Numbered from the stretch's first letter, positions 26,501 through 34,575 are shown. The stretch is 64,000 nt of DNA from Acidobacteriota bacterium (GCA_003224145.1 QHYN01000200.1:1-64000), one strand, 5' to 3'. The notes: generated by a model not told the origin, from the sequence alone. A program made the numbers and translations.

Positions 26501-27269
26501 AGTTGAACCCGCTGCCATGGAAGCTGTTCGTTCCGGACTTGATGACGGCGTTCATGATCGCGCCGGAGTTACGCCCGTACTCCGGATTGATTGTGTTGGT
26601 CACCATGTTGAATTCCGCAATGGCATCCGGGCTGGGAATAATAAGGGGCGTGTTCAAGGGCAGGTCGTTGGAGTCCTGGCCGTTAATTAAAAAGTTATTC
26701 TGCTGCGTCTGGCTGCCATTGGTCGAGAAGGTGCCAAACCGGTCGTTCGAACTCATCACCCCGGGCTCAAGCAATTGCAACTGCACCCAGTTGCGGCCGT
26801 TCAAGGGCATGTCCACAATGGTGTCGCCGGTAATCACCGTCCCGAGCTGCGTGTTGGTTGATTCCACTTGTATTCTTGCGGCTTCGACCAAGACCTGCTG
26901 GGAAATCTGGCCCAATTCCATCTTAATGTTCAACACATACACTTGGTCGACTGTGAGGGTAATGCCGGTCGCCGTGAAGGTCCGGAAGCCCGAACTCGTC
27001 GCTGTAACCCGGTAGGTTCCAATCGGCAGATTCAAAAACACGAAGGTGCCGTCTCCAGAACTGGCTGTGGTATACGAAATACTGGTACCAAGGTTCGTAG
27101 CCGTTAATTGCACCCCGGTCAAGACGGCCCCCGCCGGATCGATCACTGTGCCTTGAATTTTGCCATAGACGTCTGCCCTCGTCGTTTGCACGCAACTGAA
27201 CAGAACCATTACTGCGATCACGGACAAACGTAGAGGCAGAAAATAGCCACTCTTTAGGACAGATTTCAT
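23535..27269 (-). CDS. Oar-like TonB-dependent outer-membrane receptor with carboxypeptidase-regulatory-like domain
   Basis: A 1244-residue outer-membrane protein. After a signal peptide (about 1-31) comes a carboxypeptidase-regulatory-like domain (about 35-115, G-K-I-Q-G-T-V-I-D-P-A-G-A), a plug (about 120-240, M-P-L-N-G-R-N-W and N-S-G-A-I-M-N-A-V-I-K-S-G-T-N-S-F-H-G) and a long barrel ending in a C-terminal Phe (A-A-K-F-Y-F). This is the expanded Oar-type receptor common in Acidobacteriota, usually of unknown, probably glycan- or peptide-related, substrate. Start 27269 gives the signal peptide M-K-S-V-L-K-S; an upstream frame adds 15 implausible residues. No surface lipoprotein or enzyme gene accompanies it. 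Confidence 0.85.
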   Translation of the reverse strand: MKSVLKSGYFLPLRLSVIAVMVLFSCVQTTRADVYGKIQGTVIDPAGAVLTGVQLTATNLGTSISYTTASSGDGTFVFLNLPIGTYRVTATSSGFRTFTATGITLTVDQVYVLNIKMELGQISQQVLVEAARIQVESTNTQLGTVITGDTIVDMPLNGRNWVQLQLLEPGVMSSNDRFGTFSTNGSQTQQNNFLINGQDSNDLPLNTPLIIPSPDAIAEFNMVTNTINPEYGRNSGAIMNAVIKSGTNSFHGSGFNFYRDTSLNNKDFFTHKAAVFHQNQFGGTLGGPVWKHHTFFFFSYQGSRFRQPQASSQNTLFSDAQRGGDFSDFNFNGTPPPLPDPVTGKCPTKNPGCAPKNPHVSPVATFGDDSSPCPVSGGVMCPAGTYYGKAYDNNGNLLTNGLFSTGVIPSQDLNSIAVNLMNKYVPTSAQVGTLQFTPVAVTSGKVDQYLWQVDHTFNTKDSIRSYGFIQTNPTQDTLPFTGSTLPGFPEEAQRHAKQFTASWIHVFNADVLNEMRFGYTRFNFVAVEPVTVQLPSSVGFDINPQLPGAAGLPVMSLTGFFNLGFSNNGPQPRIDQVYQANDNFSYIIGRHTLKFGFDGRRFHVSNPFANRNNGSFTFNGTGFFSTHDPGADFLLGIPDSYGQGSGSFIDAGTQGFYSYAQDSWKATSNFTLNFGLGWQINQPTTDHFNRDRAINCFRPGQQSVIYPTAPTGLVFPGDVDCTPSGYKTGFTHFGPRLGIAWAPNVSGPLGHLTGDQGKFSLRAGVGVYFNQVEEEQTLQNLTAPPFALTDIGVGDVGGHPSFAVPFTSINTTTITTTNFLGNLNMCGTPPASCPTSTTTTDPASIANKYPFTPPPPGSLVDFTFFEPFSLSTIDPRYSVPYAVNYNVTIQREFPGQTILSVGYVGSQGRHLERVIEQNVGINPAACAADPGCVSDADFLGQDFPQFFKYGFAGTNFAGAFASIGQQSTDGNSRYNSLQVSLNKRMSQGLQFLLSYTYAHSQDNGSGFESSSFGNRGVNPLLPGLNWGDSDFDARHRFVASYQYELPVPHALGSGPVLSRIFKGWRIAGITTFQSGFPLNLNDTSETSLTCPGFGVIFYTCWDNPNQVGPLVRMDPRVSHDAKAGTGVANCAGTLRSGNFFFDPSAFCHADPGTFGNTGKNSFHGLGLNFTNLALMKEIPVREQMRFELRLETFNTFNHVNFNNPQSTFGSGGSSTNVNSSFLGRVTSDSNIGPRIVQLAAKFYF

Positions 27270-27529
27270 ATCATTTGCCCCCTGGCTTTGAATAGATTGA
27301 ATGGGCCGACACACACAGTCCGCGGTTTAGGCGCGTGCAATGCTCTTTCCATTCTGAAAGTTATGTGGATTTCGATGAATGCGAGGTAACTTCTTTATTT
27401 TGTTTATAGTACTGGAACTCGATTCTTGGATTTAGCTGTCCTTCATACCATAAACCGTACGTTAATCCCATATTTCGTGGAACTTATGCTGAATCAAAGC
27501 AGCTCTTATCGACTGAAGTCCGGACGAAA

Positions 27530-28690
27530 CTAATGGGATCTCATTATCAACCCAGCCAAACCCGAACTAAAGTCCGCCTCCCTGGCAATCAGGCTCGCGA
27601 CGAGATATCCCTCCGATGGGAAGTCGTAAAAATGGCCGGGATGAATGTAAACACCATCGTCGTTCAACAGGGAAAGAGCGAGTTCCTCGTCCGTCCGTGT
27701 TGCAGGGACGCGCAGAACTGCGTACCAGCCGCCTTCCACCTCGAGGCGGCTGCAGACTTTCTGCAAAGCGAGTTGCCGGTCCAGCTCCGCGAGATTCCGC
27801 CGGACCCGATCCATCAACTGGTTCTGAAAGGCACGGCGTTGCAAGAGAAAGGATGGCATCGCCAGTTGCACAGGAGCATTCATCGAGAGGTAGGTGTCCG
27901 CGATGACTTCGAGCCGCGCGAGCGCTTCGCTTTTCAGCTTCTGCGGTCCGCCGACCACCAGCCAGGCAGCCTTCATCTGCGGGAGTCCGCAAATCTTGGA
28001 TAGGCCGCTCATCGTAAAGGTCAGCGCGTCTCGATTCCCTGCAAAACTCGGCGGCCGCGCCGCACCGAGTGAGAAATCCAGGAAGACCTCGTCGGCGATG
28101 ATAGCGAGCTCGCGCGAAGTGCAAAGCGCGTTCAGCTTCTCCATTTCCGCGCGCTTCACGTAATGTCCTGTGGGATTATTGGGATTCACAACGACGACTC
28201 CGCGCGCGTGTGGGGTAATGGCCTGCTCCAGCGTATGAAAATCGATCTGCCATCCGTGGTCGTAAACCAGCGGATAGCGCACCAGCTTCACATCCTGAAG
28301 GTCAGCGAGAAAATCGAAAAGGGGATAGCTTGGCGCGGGAATCAAAATTTCGTCGCAGGGATTGCACAGCAGCTTAAATACGTACGAGTATGCTTCGCTT
28401 GTACTCGTGGTGAGAAAGATGTCTTCGATGCCCACGCTGGCGCCGTGTCCGGCGTAATACTCCGCCACGGCCTCCCGCGCCGTGGCCAGGCCCCGTGCCA
28501 CCGGCTCGTATTTGAGCGCGGCGGGATTGCTCAGCGCATCTAAAATCGCACGCTGGTCGTATACAAAGCCGCATTCTGTCGGATTCGAAACGGTTAAATC
28601 TACCAGCGGCTTCCCTGCTGCGCGATGCCGCGCGAGCGCCTCGCTCAAGCGGTTTGGTGAAAGATTCCAATGAGTGCGCTCTGCAAACAT
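27530..28690 (-). CDS. Class I/II PLP-dependent aminotransferase
   Basis: A 386-residue fold-type I aminotransferase, probably acting on alanine, aspartate or another small amino acid. N-P-N-N-P-T-G is at 169-175, A-D-E-V-F at about 199-203 and the PLP lysine is K232 in M-S-G-L-S-K. The N-terminus (F-A-E-R-T-H-W-N-L-S-P-N-R-L) is typical of a subgroup annotated only as pyridoxal-dependent aminotransferase. The ATG at 28690 has GAGG upstream; the open frame continues 146 codons further but overlaps the divergent gene and lacks protein-like character. It is divergent from the DegT-type gene. Confidence 0.8.
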   Translation of the reverse strand: MFAERTHWNLSPNRLSEALARHRAAGKPLVDLTVSNPTECGFVYDQRAILDALSNPAALKYEPVARGLATAREAVAEYYAGHGASVGIEDIFLTTSTSEAYSYVFKLLCNPCDEILIPAPSYPLFDFLADLQDVKLVRYPLVYDHGWQIDFHTLEQAITPHARGVVVVNPNNPTGHYVKRAEMEKLNALCTSRELAIIADEVFLDFSLGAARPPSFAGNRDALTFTMSGLSKICGLPQMKAAWLVVGGPQKLKSEALARLEVIADTYLSMNAPVQLAMPSFLLQRRAFQNQLMDRVRRNLAELDRQLALQKVCSRLEVEGGWYAVLRVPATRTDEELALSLLNDDGVYIHPGHFYDFPSEGYLVASLIAREADFSSGLAGLIMRSH

Positions 28691-28758
28691 GATGCCTCGA
28701 CCCGTACCGCAGGCATTATATCCACCGCGCCGGAGAACGCCCATGACCCCCAGTCGCG

Positions 28759-28785
28759 TATACTGATTGTCGCATGCACCTATGA
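28759..28785 (+). promoter_or_regulatory. -10 hexamer plus a three-codon mini-ORF before the DegT-type gene
   Basis: TATACT (28759-28764) lies 9 bases before an ATG at 28774 that opens ATG CAC CTA TGA. Its stop (28783-28785) overlaps the main ATG at 28782. No Shine-Dalgarno and no clear -35. A leaderless mini-cistron coupled to the main gene is possible. Confidence 0.3.
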
Positions 28786-29921
28786 GCACGCCCCCACAGC
28801 TCAATCCCGTTCCCGAACCTGTGCCGCAGTTTGATTTGACCGCGCAATATGCGGCGATTGGCGCGGAGATTCGAACGGCCATCGATCGCGTGCTTTCCTC
28901 GCAGCAATTTGTCCTGGGACGCGAAGGCGCCGCTTTGGAACGGGAGATCGCCACGCTGTGCGGCGTCGCGCACGGAGTTGCGGTAGCCTCCGGCACGGAC
29001 GCGCTCATGCTGGCCTTGCGCGCGTGTGGCGTGCACGCTGGCGATGAAGTGCTGCTGCCAACATTCACCTTTGTTGCCACCGGGAGCGCCGTGAGCGCCC
29101 TGGGAGCGAGGCCGGTTTTCGCAGACATTCGCCCGGAAACCTACAACCTCGACCCCGCTGAACTCGAACGCCGCATGACACCGCGAACGCGTGCCATCAT
29201 CGTCGTGCATCTTTACGGACTCGCCGCCGACATGGACCCGATTCTGGCGTTTGCGAAAGCGCGCCAATTGCCGGTCATCGAAGACGGCGCACAGACCATC
29301 GGAGCGTCATACAAAGGACGGCGGACGGGTTCCTTTGGCGATGTGGCCTGCCTCAGCTTCTACCCCACAAAAAACCTGGGCGCGTATGGTGACGCGGGCA
29401 TGGTCGTCTCGAACTCTACCGAGATCGCCGCACGCATTCGAACGCTGCGCGACCACGGCCAGACCGAGAAATATCTCAGCAGCGAACCTGGCTGGAACAG
29501 CCGTCTCGATGAGATCCAGGCAGCAATTCTGCGTGTCAAACTGCGCCATCTTTCGGAATGGCAGCACGCGCGGCGGTCGAACGCCGCGACGTACAGTCGC
29601 CTGTTGCAACAAATCCCTGGAGTCATGCCCCCGCTCGAACCGGAATGCTGCGAACACGTCTATCATCAATACACGATTCGAACGGAGCAGCGCGATGCCC
29701 TCCAGCAGCACTTGGCCGTTCGAAAGATTGGCAGCACTGTCTATTATCCCCATCCCCTGCATCTGCAACCTTTATATGCATCTCTTGGCCACAAACGCGC
29801 TGACTTTCCCCACGCGGAGCGTGCTGCGCAGGAAGTTCTATCGCTCCCGATGTATCCCGAATTGCGGAAGGATCAGATCGCGTGGGTGGTGGAAGCCATC
29901 GGCGAGTTTTTGAAATGTTAA
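28782..29921 (+). CDS. DegT/DnrJ/EryC1/StrS-family PLP aminotransferase
   Basis: A 379-residue sugar aminotransferase-type enzyme; the family transfers amino groups to keto-sugars for surface glycans or antibiotics. Family motifs are clear: V-A-S-G-T-D-A-L (about 68-75), P-T-F-T-F-V-A-T, E-D-G-A-Q and the PLP lysine K197 in F-Y-P-T-K-N-L-G-A-Y-G-D. No other sugar-nucleotide gene is adjacent, so the substrate is unknown. The ATG at 28782 is preferred to a TTG at 28767, which would start only 2 bases after the -10 hexamer. It converges with the oxidase subunit III gene, 16 bp apart. Confidence 0.85.
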   Translation: MSTPPQLNPVPEPVPQFDLTAQYAAIGAEIRTAIDRVLSSQQFVLGREGAALEREIATLCGVAHGVAVASGTDALMLALRACGVHAGDEVLLPTFTFVATGSAVSALGARPVFADIRPETYNLDPAELERRMTPRTRAIIVVHLYGLAADMDPILAFAKARQLPVIEDGAQTIGASYKGRRTGSFGDVACLSFYPTKNLGAYGDAGMVVSNSTEIAARIRTLRDHGQTEKYLSSEPGWNSRLDEIQAAILRVKLRHLSEWQHARRSNAATYSRLLQQIPGVMPPLEPECCEHVYHQYTIRTEQRDALQQHLAVRKIGSTVYYPHPLHLQPLYASLGHKRADFPHAERAAQEVLSLPMYPELRKDQIAWVVEAIGEFLKC

Positions 29922-29937
29922 GCAGGCCGATTCGAAT

Positions 29938-30615
29938 CTACGCGCCAAGAAACAGAAGCACGAACAGGAAGACCCAAAGTCCATCCATAAAATGCCAGTA
30001 GTAGGAAGTGATTTCCGCGGCAGTGGAAATCGAGATCTGCGACTTTTCAAAATTGCGCAGCGCAACAAAGAGCAGCGCCGCCACTCCTCCCAGCAGATGG
30101 ACGGCGTGCGCCCCTGTAAAAATGTAGAAAAAACTGCTGGCCTGGTTGCTCGCAATGTACACGCCTTGCGCCACCAGTTGTCGCCAAGCCACGAGTTGTC
30201 CACCAACAAATACGAATCCCATCAAGGTGCCTGCGAACCACAGCCTGCGAAAGCCGAGCATATCTCGGAGAGCAAGCCGCGACCGCGCCCGTTCCAGAGT
30301 GAAGCTGCTTCCCACAAGAACGAGGGTATTGAACCAAAGAATCCGGGGCAGGTGCACGGTTACCCACACTTCACTGGTGTGGCGAAGAACAAGGAAGGCG
30401 CTGGCCAGAGCCATGAAGAACATGAGGATGGAGATCACGCCGATGGTGATTGCTGTAGAGAAGCGCCGGGATGATGGAGACCCATTGCGTCGGCGCTTGC
30501 CGTCATCCCCATCATCTCCGCCGTTGCCGCCTGCGGGTGGCTGACCGCCACCTCCGCCGCCCCTCGAATCCTCGATGATGAGTTCGACATCTCGAACTGC
30601 GGTTGTCCCCGGCAT
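29938..30615 (-). CDS. Cytochrome c oxidase subunit III-like protein
   Basis: A 225-residue membrane protein. An N-terminal cytosolic stretch rich in Gly and Asp (about 1-48) precedes five helices. Subunit III motifs are visible: F-T-G-A-H-A-V-H-L-L-G-G and the C-terminal Y-Y-W-H-F-M-D-G-L-W-V-F-L-F. It starts 13 bp after the subunit I stop with GGAAGGAAG ahead of the ATG, so the two are one operon. In standard oxidases it stabilises subunit I and its proton uptake. Subunit II (Cu-A) is not in the window. Confidence 0.85.
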   Translation of the reverse strand: MPGTTAVRDVELIIEDSRGGGGGGQPPAGGNGGDDGDDGKRRRNGSPSSRRFSTAITIGVISILMFFMALASAFLVLRHTSEVWVTVHLPRILWFNTLVLVGSSFTLERARSRLALRDMLGFRRLWFAGTLMGFVFVGGQLVAWRQLVAQGVYIASNQASSFFYIFTGAHAVHLLGGVAALLFVALRNFEKSQISISTAAEITSYYWHFMDGLWVFLFVLLFLGA

Positions 30616-30628
30616 ATCTTCCTTCCCT

Positions 30629-32326
30629 CTATTCCAACGAGCAGGTCCTGACTACTTCTCCCGGCGCAAGGTGCTGCGGAACAAAATCCTCGGCCACACC
30701 GGGCACGCCGAATTCATACGCACCCCGATAAACCACGGGTTCGCGCACACCAAAATCATCCGCCGGTGGCGGTGAAGAGACACTCCATTCGAGCGTGGTA
30801 GCACGCCAAGGGTTGCACTCTTCGATTTTTTTGCCGCGAAAAAGGCTCCACAAAAAATTGAACAGAAAGAGCCCCTGCGCAAAAACGGTAATGAGTATGG
30901 CGAACGTGATGAACGAGCGAACCGGGCCGATCAACGCAGCGATGGCGGTGAGGCCGCTGTCGGAGCGAATGTTCGCATGCGAAATGAGTCCCAGCCAGTG
31001 CATAGGCATAAAAACGCAATAAACACCGGCGAAGGTCAGCCAGAAGTGGATTTTGCCCAGCGGTTCGTTGAGGCGGCGGCCAAAGAGTTTCGGGAACCAG
31101 AAAAACAAGGCGCCGAGAATGGCGAAGGTAGCCGCGACACCCATCACGAGATGGAAATGCCCGGCAACAAACTCTTCGCTGACAGCAGAAGAAGCAAGAT
31201 CGTGGCGCGCGAGAAAAATCCCGGAGAGTCCGCCGGCGAGAAAAAGGGAAATGAACCCGAGGGCAAACAGCATGGAAGTGTTGAGCTGGATGCGCGCATC
31301 CCAGAGCGTACCGAACCAACTGATGATGAGAATGGTAGCAGGCAAGCCGAGCGAGGCAGCGAGAAGCGAAAAAACCAGAGGCGAAGAAGGATTCATGCCG
31401 CTGGAGAACATGTGCTGGCCCCAGACACAAAAGCCAACCAGGCCCACGCCACACAGCGCAAGAACAACCAGGCGTTCCTTCCAAACAGGTTTGCGAGAAA
31501 ACGTGGCAATGAGATGGGAAATGATACCGAAGCACGGGAGCATGGCCACGTAGACCTCGGCCTGCGCGAAAAACCAGAAGAGGCGCTGCCACAGCGCGGG
31601 CAAAGCGTCGGCGGCAATATTCGCGGGCTGAGAGGCGAGAAAATTCACCGCTGAGAAAAAGTGCGTGCCGAAAAAACGATCCGAGAGCAAACAGAGACAC
31701 GCGGCGAGGAGAATGCTGAAAATGAGCAGGCTGAGTATGGCGTTGATGAGCCAGGCCCACACTGTCAGCGGAAGCCGCGGAAGAGTCATGCCTTGCGCGC
31801 GCAGGTCGATCGTGGTGACGGTAAAATTGAGCGCGCTGAAAAGCGAAGCGGCGCAGAAAACAGAGACGGAAACGATCCAAAGCGTGATTCCCGACTGCGG
31901 GGCAACCAGGAATGCAGCGGTCATGCCGATGAGCGAAACAACCGTGACCCAGAAAGAAAAAAGGTTGAGCGTGGGAAAGGCCATTTCGCGCGCGCCGATT
32001 TGCAGCGGAAGAAAATAATTGCCGAAGCCCGCCTGGGGCGCGGCGGTAAGGACAAGAAACACCATGAGCGAGCCATGGAGCAAAGGCAGTGTGGCAAAGC
32101 TCTCTGGTGTGCTGCCGAGGGCGGAAAGGAATGGAAGGCGCGCGACAGGCCAGACCAGATGGATGCGCATGAGCAGCGATATGGCCATGCCAAGAAAAAC
32201 GCTGAACAGCGCAAGCCAGAGATATTGTAGGCCGATGGTCTTGTGGTCCGTGGTGAAGAGATGGCGGGAGAGGAAGCCGGCGGGTGGCGACTTCGGTTGA
32301 TTTGCGCCGCTGTCGTAGGTGACCAT
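30629..32326 (-). CDS. Heme-copper oxidase subunit I-like protein with a depleted Cu-B site
   Basis: A 565-residue, about 12-helix protein clearly of the subunit I family (T-T-D-H-K-T-I-G at the start). Heme ligands are all present: H84 in H-G-S-L-M-V-F, H390 and H392 in G-H-F-H-L-V-M. The Cu-B ligands are not. The usual G-H-P-E-V-Y reads A-Q-A-E-V-Y (Q255 in place of His, Y259 kept), and the usual H-H pair reads Q304-H305. The K-channel lysine position reads isoleucine (L-I-I-S-W), and the D-channel aspartate is glutamate (R-E-M-A-F-P). With no subunit II nearby, ordinary oxygen reduction is doubtful. It may be an altered oxidase, a NO- or redox-related relative, or a heme sensor/assembly protein. 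Confidence 0.85.
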   Translation of the reverse strand: MVTYDSGANQPKSPPAGFLSRHLFTTDHKTIGLQYLWLALFSVFLGMAISLLMRIHLVWPVARLPFLSALGSTPESFATLPLLHGSLMVFLVLTAAPQAGFGNYFLPLQIGAREMAFPTLNLFSFWVTVVSLIGMTAAFLVAPQSGITLWIVSVSVFCAASLFSALNFTVTTIDLRAQGMTLPRLPLTVWAWLINAILSLLIFSILLAACLCLLSDRFFGTHFFSAVNFLASQPANIAADALPALWQRLFWFFAQAEVYVAMLPCFGIISHLIATFSRKPVWKERLVVLALCGVGLVGFCVWGQHMFSSGMNPSSPLVFSLLAASLGLPATILIISWFGTLWDARIQLNTSMLFALGFISLFLAGGLSGIFLARHDLASSAVSEEFVAGHFHLVMGVAATFAILGALFFWFPKLFGRRLNEPLGKIHFWLTFAGVYCVFMPMHWLGLISHANIRSDSGLTAIAALIGPVRSFITFAILITVFAQGLFLFNFLWSLFRGKKIEECNPWRATTLEWSVSSPPPADDFGVREPVVYRGAYEFGVPGVAEDFVPQHLAPGEVVRTCSLE

Positions 32327-32539
32327 GCCCGCTGTAAGTAGAGACCTCCGCCTCCGAACGAACTAATCCCTTCGGGGTGGATAAATAGAATACATCGGAT
32401 GGGAAAAAACAAGAGGCGTGCTCAGTGAGCGGCCGGGTATCATCGGGTGCTTTGCTGGGCCGCTCATCGTGCTCCTGGAGGGTTACGCCCCAAACTGGCT
32501 GAATCCGTGGTAAAACACAGTCCTACTGGAGCGTGCTTC

Positions 32540-32878
32540 ATGCTGACTCTTCCTTTGTGGATCTTCCCCTTTTTCCATTTCCATCCGATTTTTCTGTTGG
32601 TGTCGCTGTTCCTTTACTTTCTGCCCGCGTATCTGGCGCGGCACAAGTCCAACTTCACGGCTATATTCCTGCTCAACCTCCTCACAGGATGGACGTTCAT
32701 TGGCTGGATTGCCGCGCTGATTTGGGCAGTCTCCTCGGAGCCGCAGCGGCAAGTCGCTGCCCCTCCGCAACCCGCGGCTGGCGGAGGCCTTTTCTGCACC
32801 ACTTGCGGAAAGCCCTGCGTGGCCGGTGCGCGTTTTTGCAATTCCTGCGGCGCCGCCCAGCCCGCAACGCAACGCTGA
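32540..32878 (+). CDS. Superinfection-immunity-type membrane protein fused to a C-terminal zinc ribbon
   Basis: A 112-residue protein. Two membrane helices (about 10-30 and 42-64), the second within L-L-N-L-L-T-G-W-T-F-I-G-W-I-A-A-L-I-W-A, match the Imm_superinfect family named after the T4 phage Imm protein. After a Pro/Ala linker a zinc ribbon follows (C-T-T-C-G-K and C-N-S-C-G). In bacterial genomes such fusions are common and need not concern phage. The ATG at 32540 has GGAG 9 bases upstream; the frame is open for 31 codons further up but without protein character. Confidence 0.75.
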   Translation: MLTLPLWIFPFFHFHPIFLLVSLFLYFLPAYLARHKSNFTAIFLLNLLTGWTFIGWIAALIWAVSSEPQRQVAAPPQPAAGGGLFCTTCGKPCVAGARFCNSCGAAQPATQR

Positions 32879-32970
32879 TGCAGCCCGTTTCAGTTTCCGC
32901 CATTCGTTTGCGGCGCGCAGGACCTGATTGGTGTTCCCATTTGATGAGGATTTCTCACGCCTAGTGGAAC

Positions 32971-33960
32971 TTACGGAGCGGCGAGGCGGTTAAGAAAGAA
33001 TCGAAAGAACGCGTCGGGGCTCGAGTCGAGGCAAACCTGCGCGTTGAAGGAGTTCGCGTTGGGAGGGCCGGGGTCGGAGCGCGTAAAACCCTTTTCGTCC
33101 ACGCGGATGTGCATCGGCTGGACCGGGCAGAGACTGGGCTTAACGAGGAAGGCGATGGTCATGGGATCGAAGAGCGTAGGCGTTTCTTGGCCCCACTGGC
33201 GATAAAGCAAAGTGAGCGCGTCCGTAATCGGAGTGCCCTGGCGGAAAAGGAAGGCGCGCTTGACCTCGTCCAATTTCAACTGGGTGGAATCGAGGGGCAT
33301 CACAAACAAGGGCACGCCAGCGGCGAAGAGCTTTTGGGCGGAAGGAATGTCATTGACGATGTTCCATTCGGGCTCGGGGCCGTGGGGCGGGCCGTAGCCC
33401 ATATCGCCATAACCGCGCTTGATCGAGCCGCCCATCATGACAATGCGCTTGAGCTTGCGGAAGGTGTCTGGGTCTTTGTCGACGGCGGCACCAACGTTCA
33501 TGAGCGGGCCGATGGCAATGAGCGTGATTTCGCCCGGGTTGCGGCGGATCAGGTCGAGAAGAAAAGTGATAGCGTCCGGATGAGACGATTTTGCGAAGTG
33601 CCCGCCTTCGGCGTAACGGCGCTGCGTAAGTACGGCCTTAGGTGGCGTGGGCACCCCGGCGGCCACGGGAATATCCGCGCGCCCTACTTCGCCAAGAAAG
33701 CGGTCGAGGAGCTTGGCACGGGTTTCGGTGTCGCCGAAAGTCGTGGTGATGCCGAGGATTTGCAGCTCCGGGCTGCGCAAAGCCAGCGCCACGGCGAAGG
33801 CGTCGTCGATGTCATCGCCAATGTCTGTATCGATGACGACTTTTTCCGAGGGTGCAGTCTGAGGTGTCGTAGACGGGGAACTTTGCGCAGAGCAGCCGGG
33901 AGAAGCCGCGAGCACCAAGCAAGTCAAGATGGAGACGAAGATCGCGCACGGTGTGACCAT
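32971..33960 (-). CDS. Exported inosine-uridine-type nucleoside hydrolase
   Basis: A 329-residue enzyme splitting the N-glycosidic bond of ribonucleosides. The calcium-binding signature D-T-D-I-G-D-D-I-D-D-A follows an N-terminal signal peptide (M-V-T-P-C-A-I-F ... G-C-S-A), so it acts outside the cytoplasm, possibly as a lipoprotein although the lipobox (A-S-P-G-C) is not canonical. Further motifs: A-I-G-P-L-M-N, M-M-G-G-S and the later D-P-M-T-I. Start 33960 keeps the signal peptide; an upstream frame adds 12 residues. It is divergent from the VOC gene. Confidence 0.85.
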   Translation of the reverse strand: MVTPCAIFVSILTCLVLAASPGCSAQSSPSTTPQTAPSEKVVIDTDIGDDIDDAFAVALALRSPELQILGITTTFGDTETRAKLLDRFLGEVGRADIPVAAGVPTPPKAVLTQRRYAEGGHFAKSSHPDAITFLLDLIRRNPGEITLIAIGPLMNVGAAVDKDPDTFRKLKRIVMMGGSIKRGYGDMGYGPPHGPEPEWNIVNDIPSAQKLFAAGVPLFVMPLDSTQLKLDEVKRAFLFRQGTPITDALTLLYRQWGQETPTLFDPMTIAFLVKPSLCPVQPMHIRVDEKGFTRSDPGPPNANSFNAQVCLDSSPDAFFRFFLNRLAAP

Positions 33961-34045
33961 AATCGATTGCCGGCCCCATTGGACGCCGCGCCGCAAAAAG
34001 AAAAGATGCGCCGCGGAAAACAGACAAGTTTATCACGGGCCCGGC

Positions 34046-34075
34046 TTGTCCCTGGTCCCCAGGCAAGCGTATGAT
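34046..34075 (+). promoter_or_regulatory. Promoter for the VOC-family gene
   Basis: TTGTCC (34046-34051), 18 bases, TATGAT (34070-34075), then 9 bases to the ATG at 34085; no Shine-Dalgarno. Fits a leaderless transcript. Confidence 0.45.
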
Positions 34076-34084
34076 GCGCGTGCC

Positions 34085-34471
34085 ATGAGGCGAGTGCGCG
34101 GCATCGGTGGAATTTTCTTCAAATCTGAGAATCCGGAAGCACTGCGCGCCTGGTATGCCAAACATTTGGGCATTGTGAGCGAAGGCGAGCATGGAACCAT
34201 GTTCCAGTGGCATCAGCCGGACAGCCCCGCAAAAGAGAACTTCACCGCGTGGTGCATTTTTCCTGCGTCTACAACGTATTTCGGAAAGAGCAATGCAAGC
34301 CTGATGGTGAATTACGTGGTGGATGATTTGCATGCCTTGCTTGACGTTCTGCAAAAAGAAGGCATGTGGGTGGATCCGAAGGTAGAGGAATACGATTACG
34401 GAAAGTTTGGCTGGATCCAGGATCCCGACGGAAACCGGATCGAACTCTGGGAGCCTTTGCCGAAGAAATAA
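34085..34471 (+). CDS. VOC-superfamily (glyoxalase/bleomycin-resistance-like) protein
   Basis: A 128-residue single-module VOC protein: beta-alpha-beta-beta-beta units with F-F-K-S-E-N-P-E-A-L-R-A-W-Y-A-K-H-L-G at the start and D-P-D-G-N-R-I-E-L-W-E-P at the end. The terminal Glu and an upstream residue would hold a metal. Members include lactoylglutathione lyases and dioxygenases; the reaction here is unknown. The start is set by the promoter 9 bases upstream. Confidence 0.8.
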   Translation: MRRVRGIGGIFFKSENPEALRAWYAKHLGIVSEGEHGTMFQWHQPDSPAKENFTAWCIFPASTTYFGKSNASLMVNYVVDDLHALLDVLQKEGMWVDPKVEEYDYGKFGWIQDPDGNRIELWEPLPKK

Positions 34472-34575
34472 GGATTCGTAGGTCAGACGGACGCTGCAGC
34501 CTAAACGAAAAGCTTCCGCTCGCCCCCCTGTCCGATAAGTCGGCCCAGCTCGTGCAGATGTTCCTGTGAAGAATT

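Noticed and set aside
16468-32490. The 14-mer GGAGGGTTACGCCC occurs at 16468-16481 and 32477-32490, both upstream of small genes
   Set aside because: By my estimate exact 14-mer repeats are expected several times in 64 kb by chance, and the flanking structures differ, so a shared RNA element is not supported.
32415-32490. A 9-bp perfect stem (TGAGCGGCC / GGCCGCTCA, 32426-32434 and 32458-32466) inside a possible GGCGT/ACGCC outer stem upstream of the zinc-ribbon gene, suggestive of a riboswitch
   Set aside because: It matches no riboswitch consensus I know, has a 23-base loop, and lies 50 bp before the ribosome site without an expression platform.
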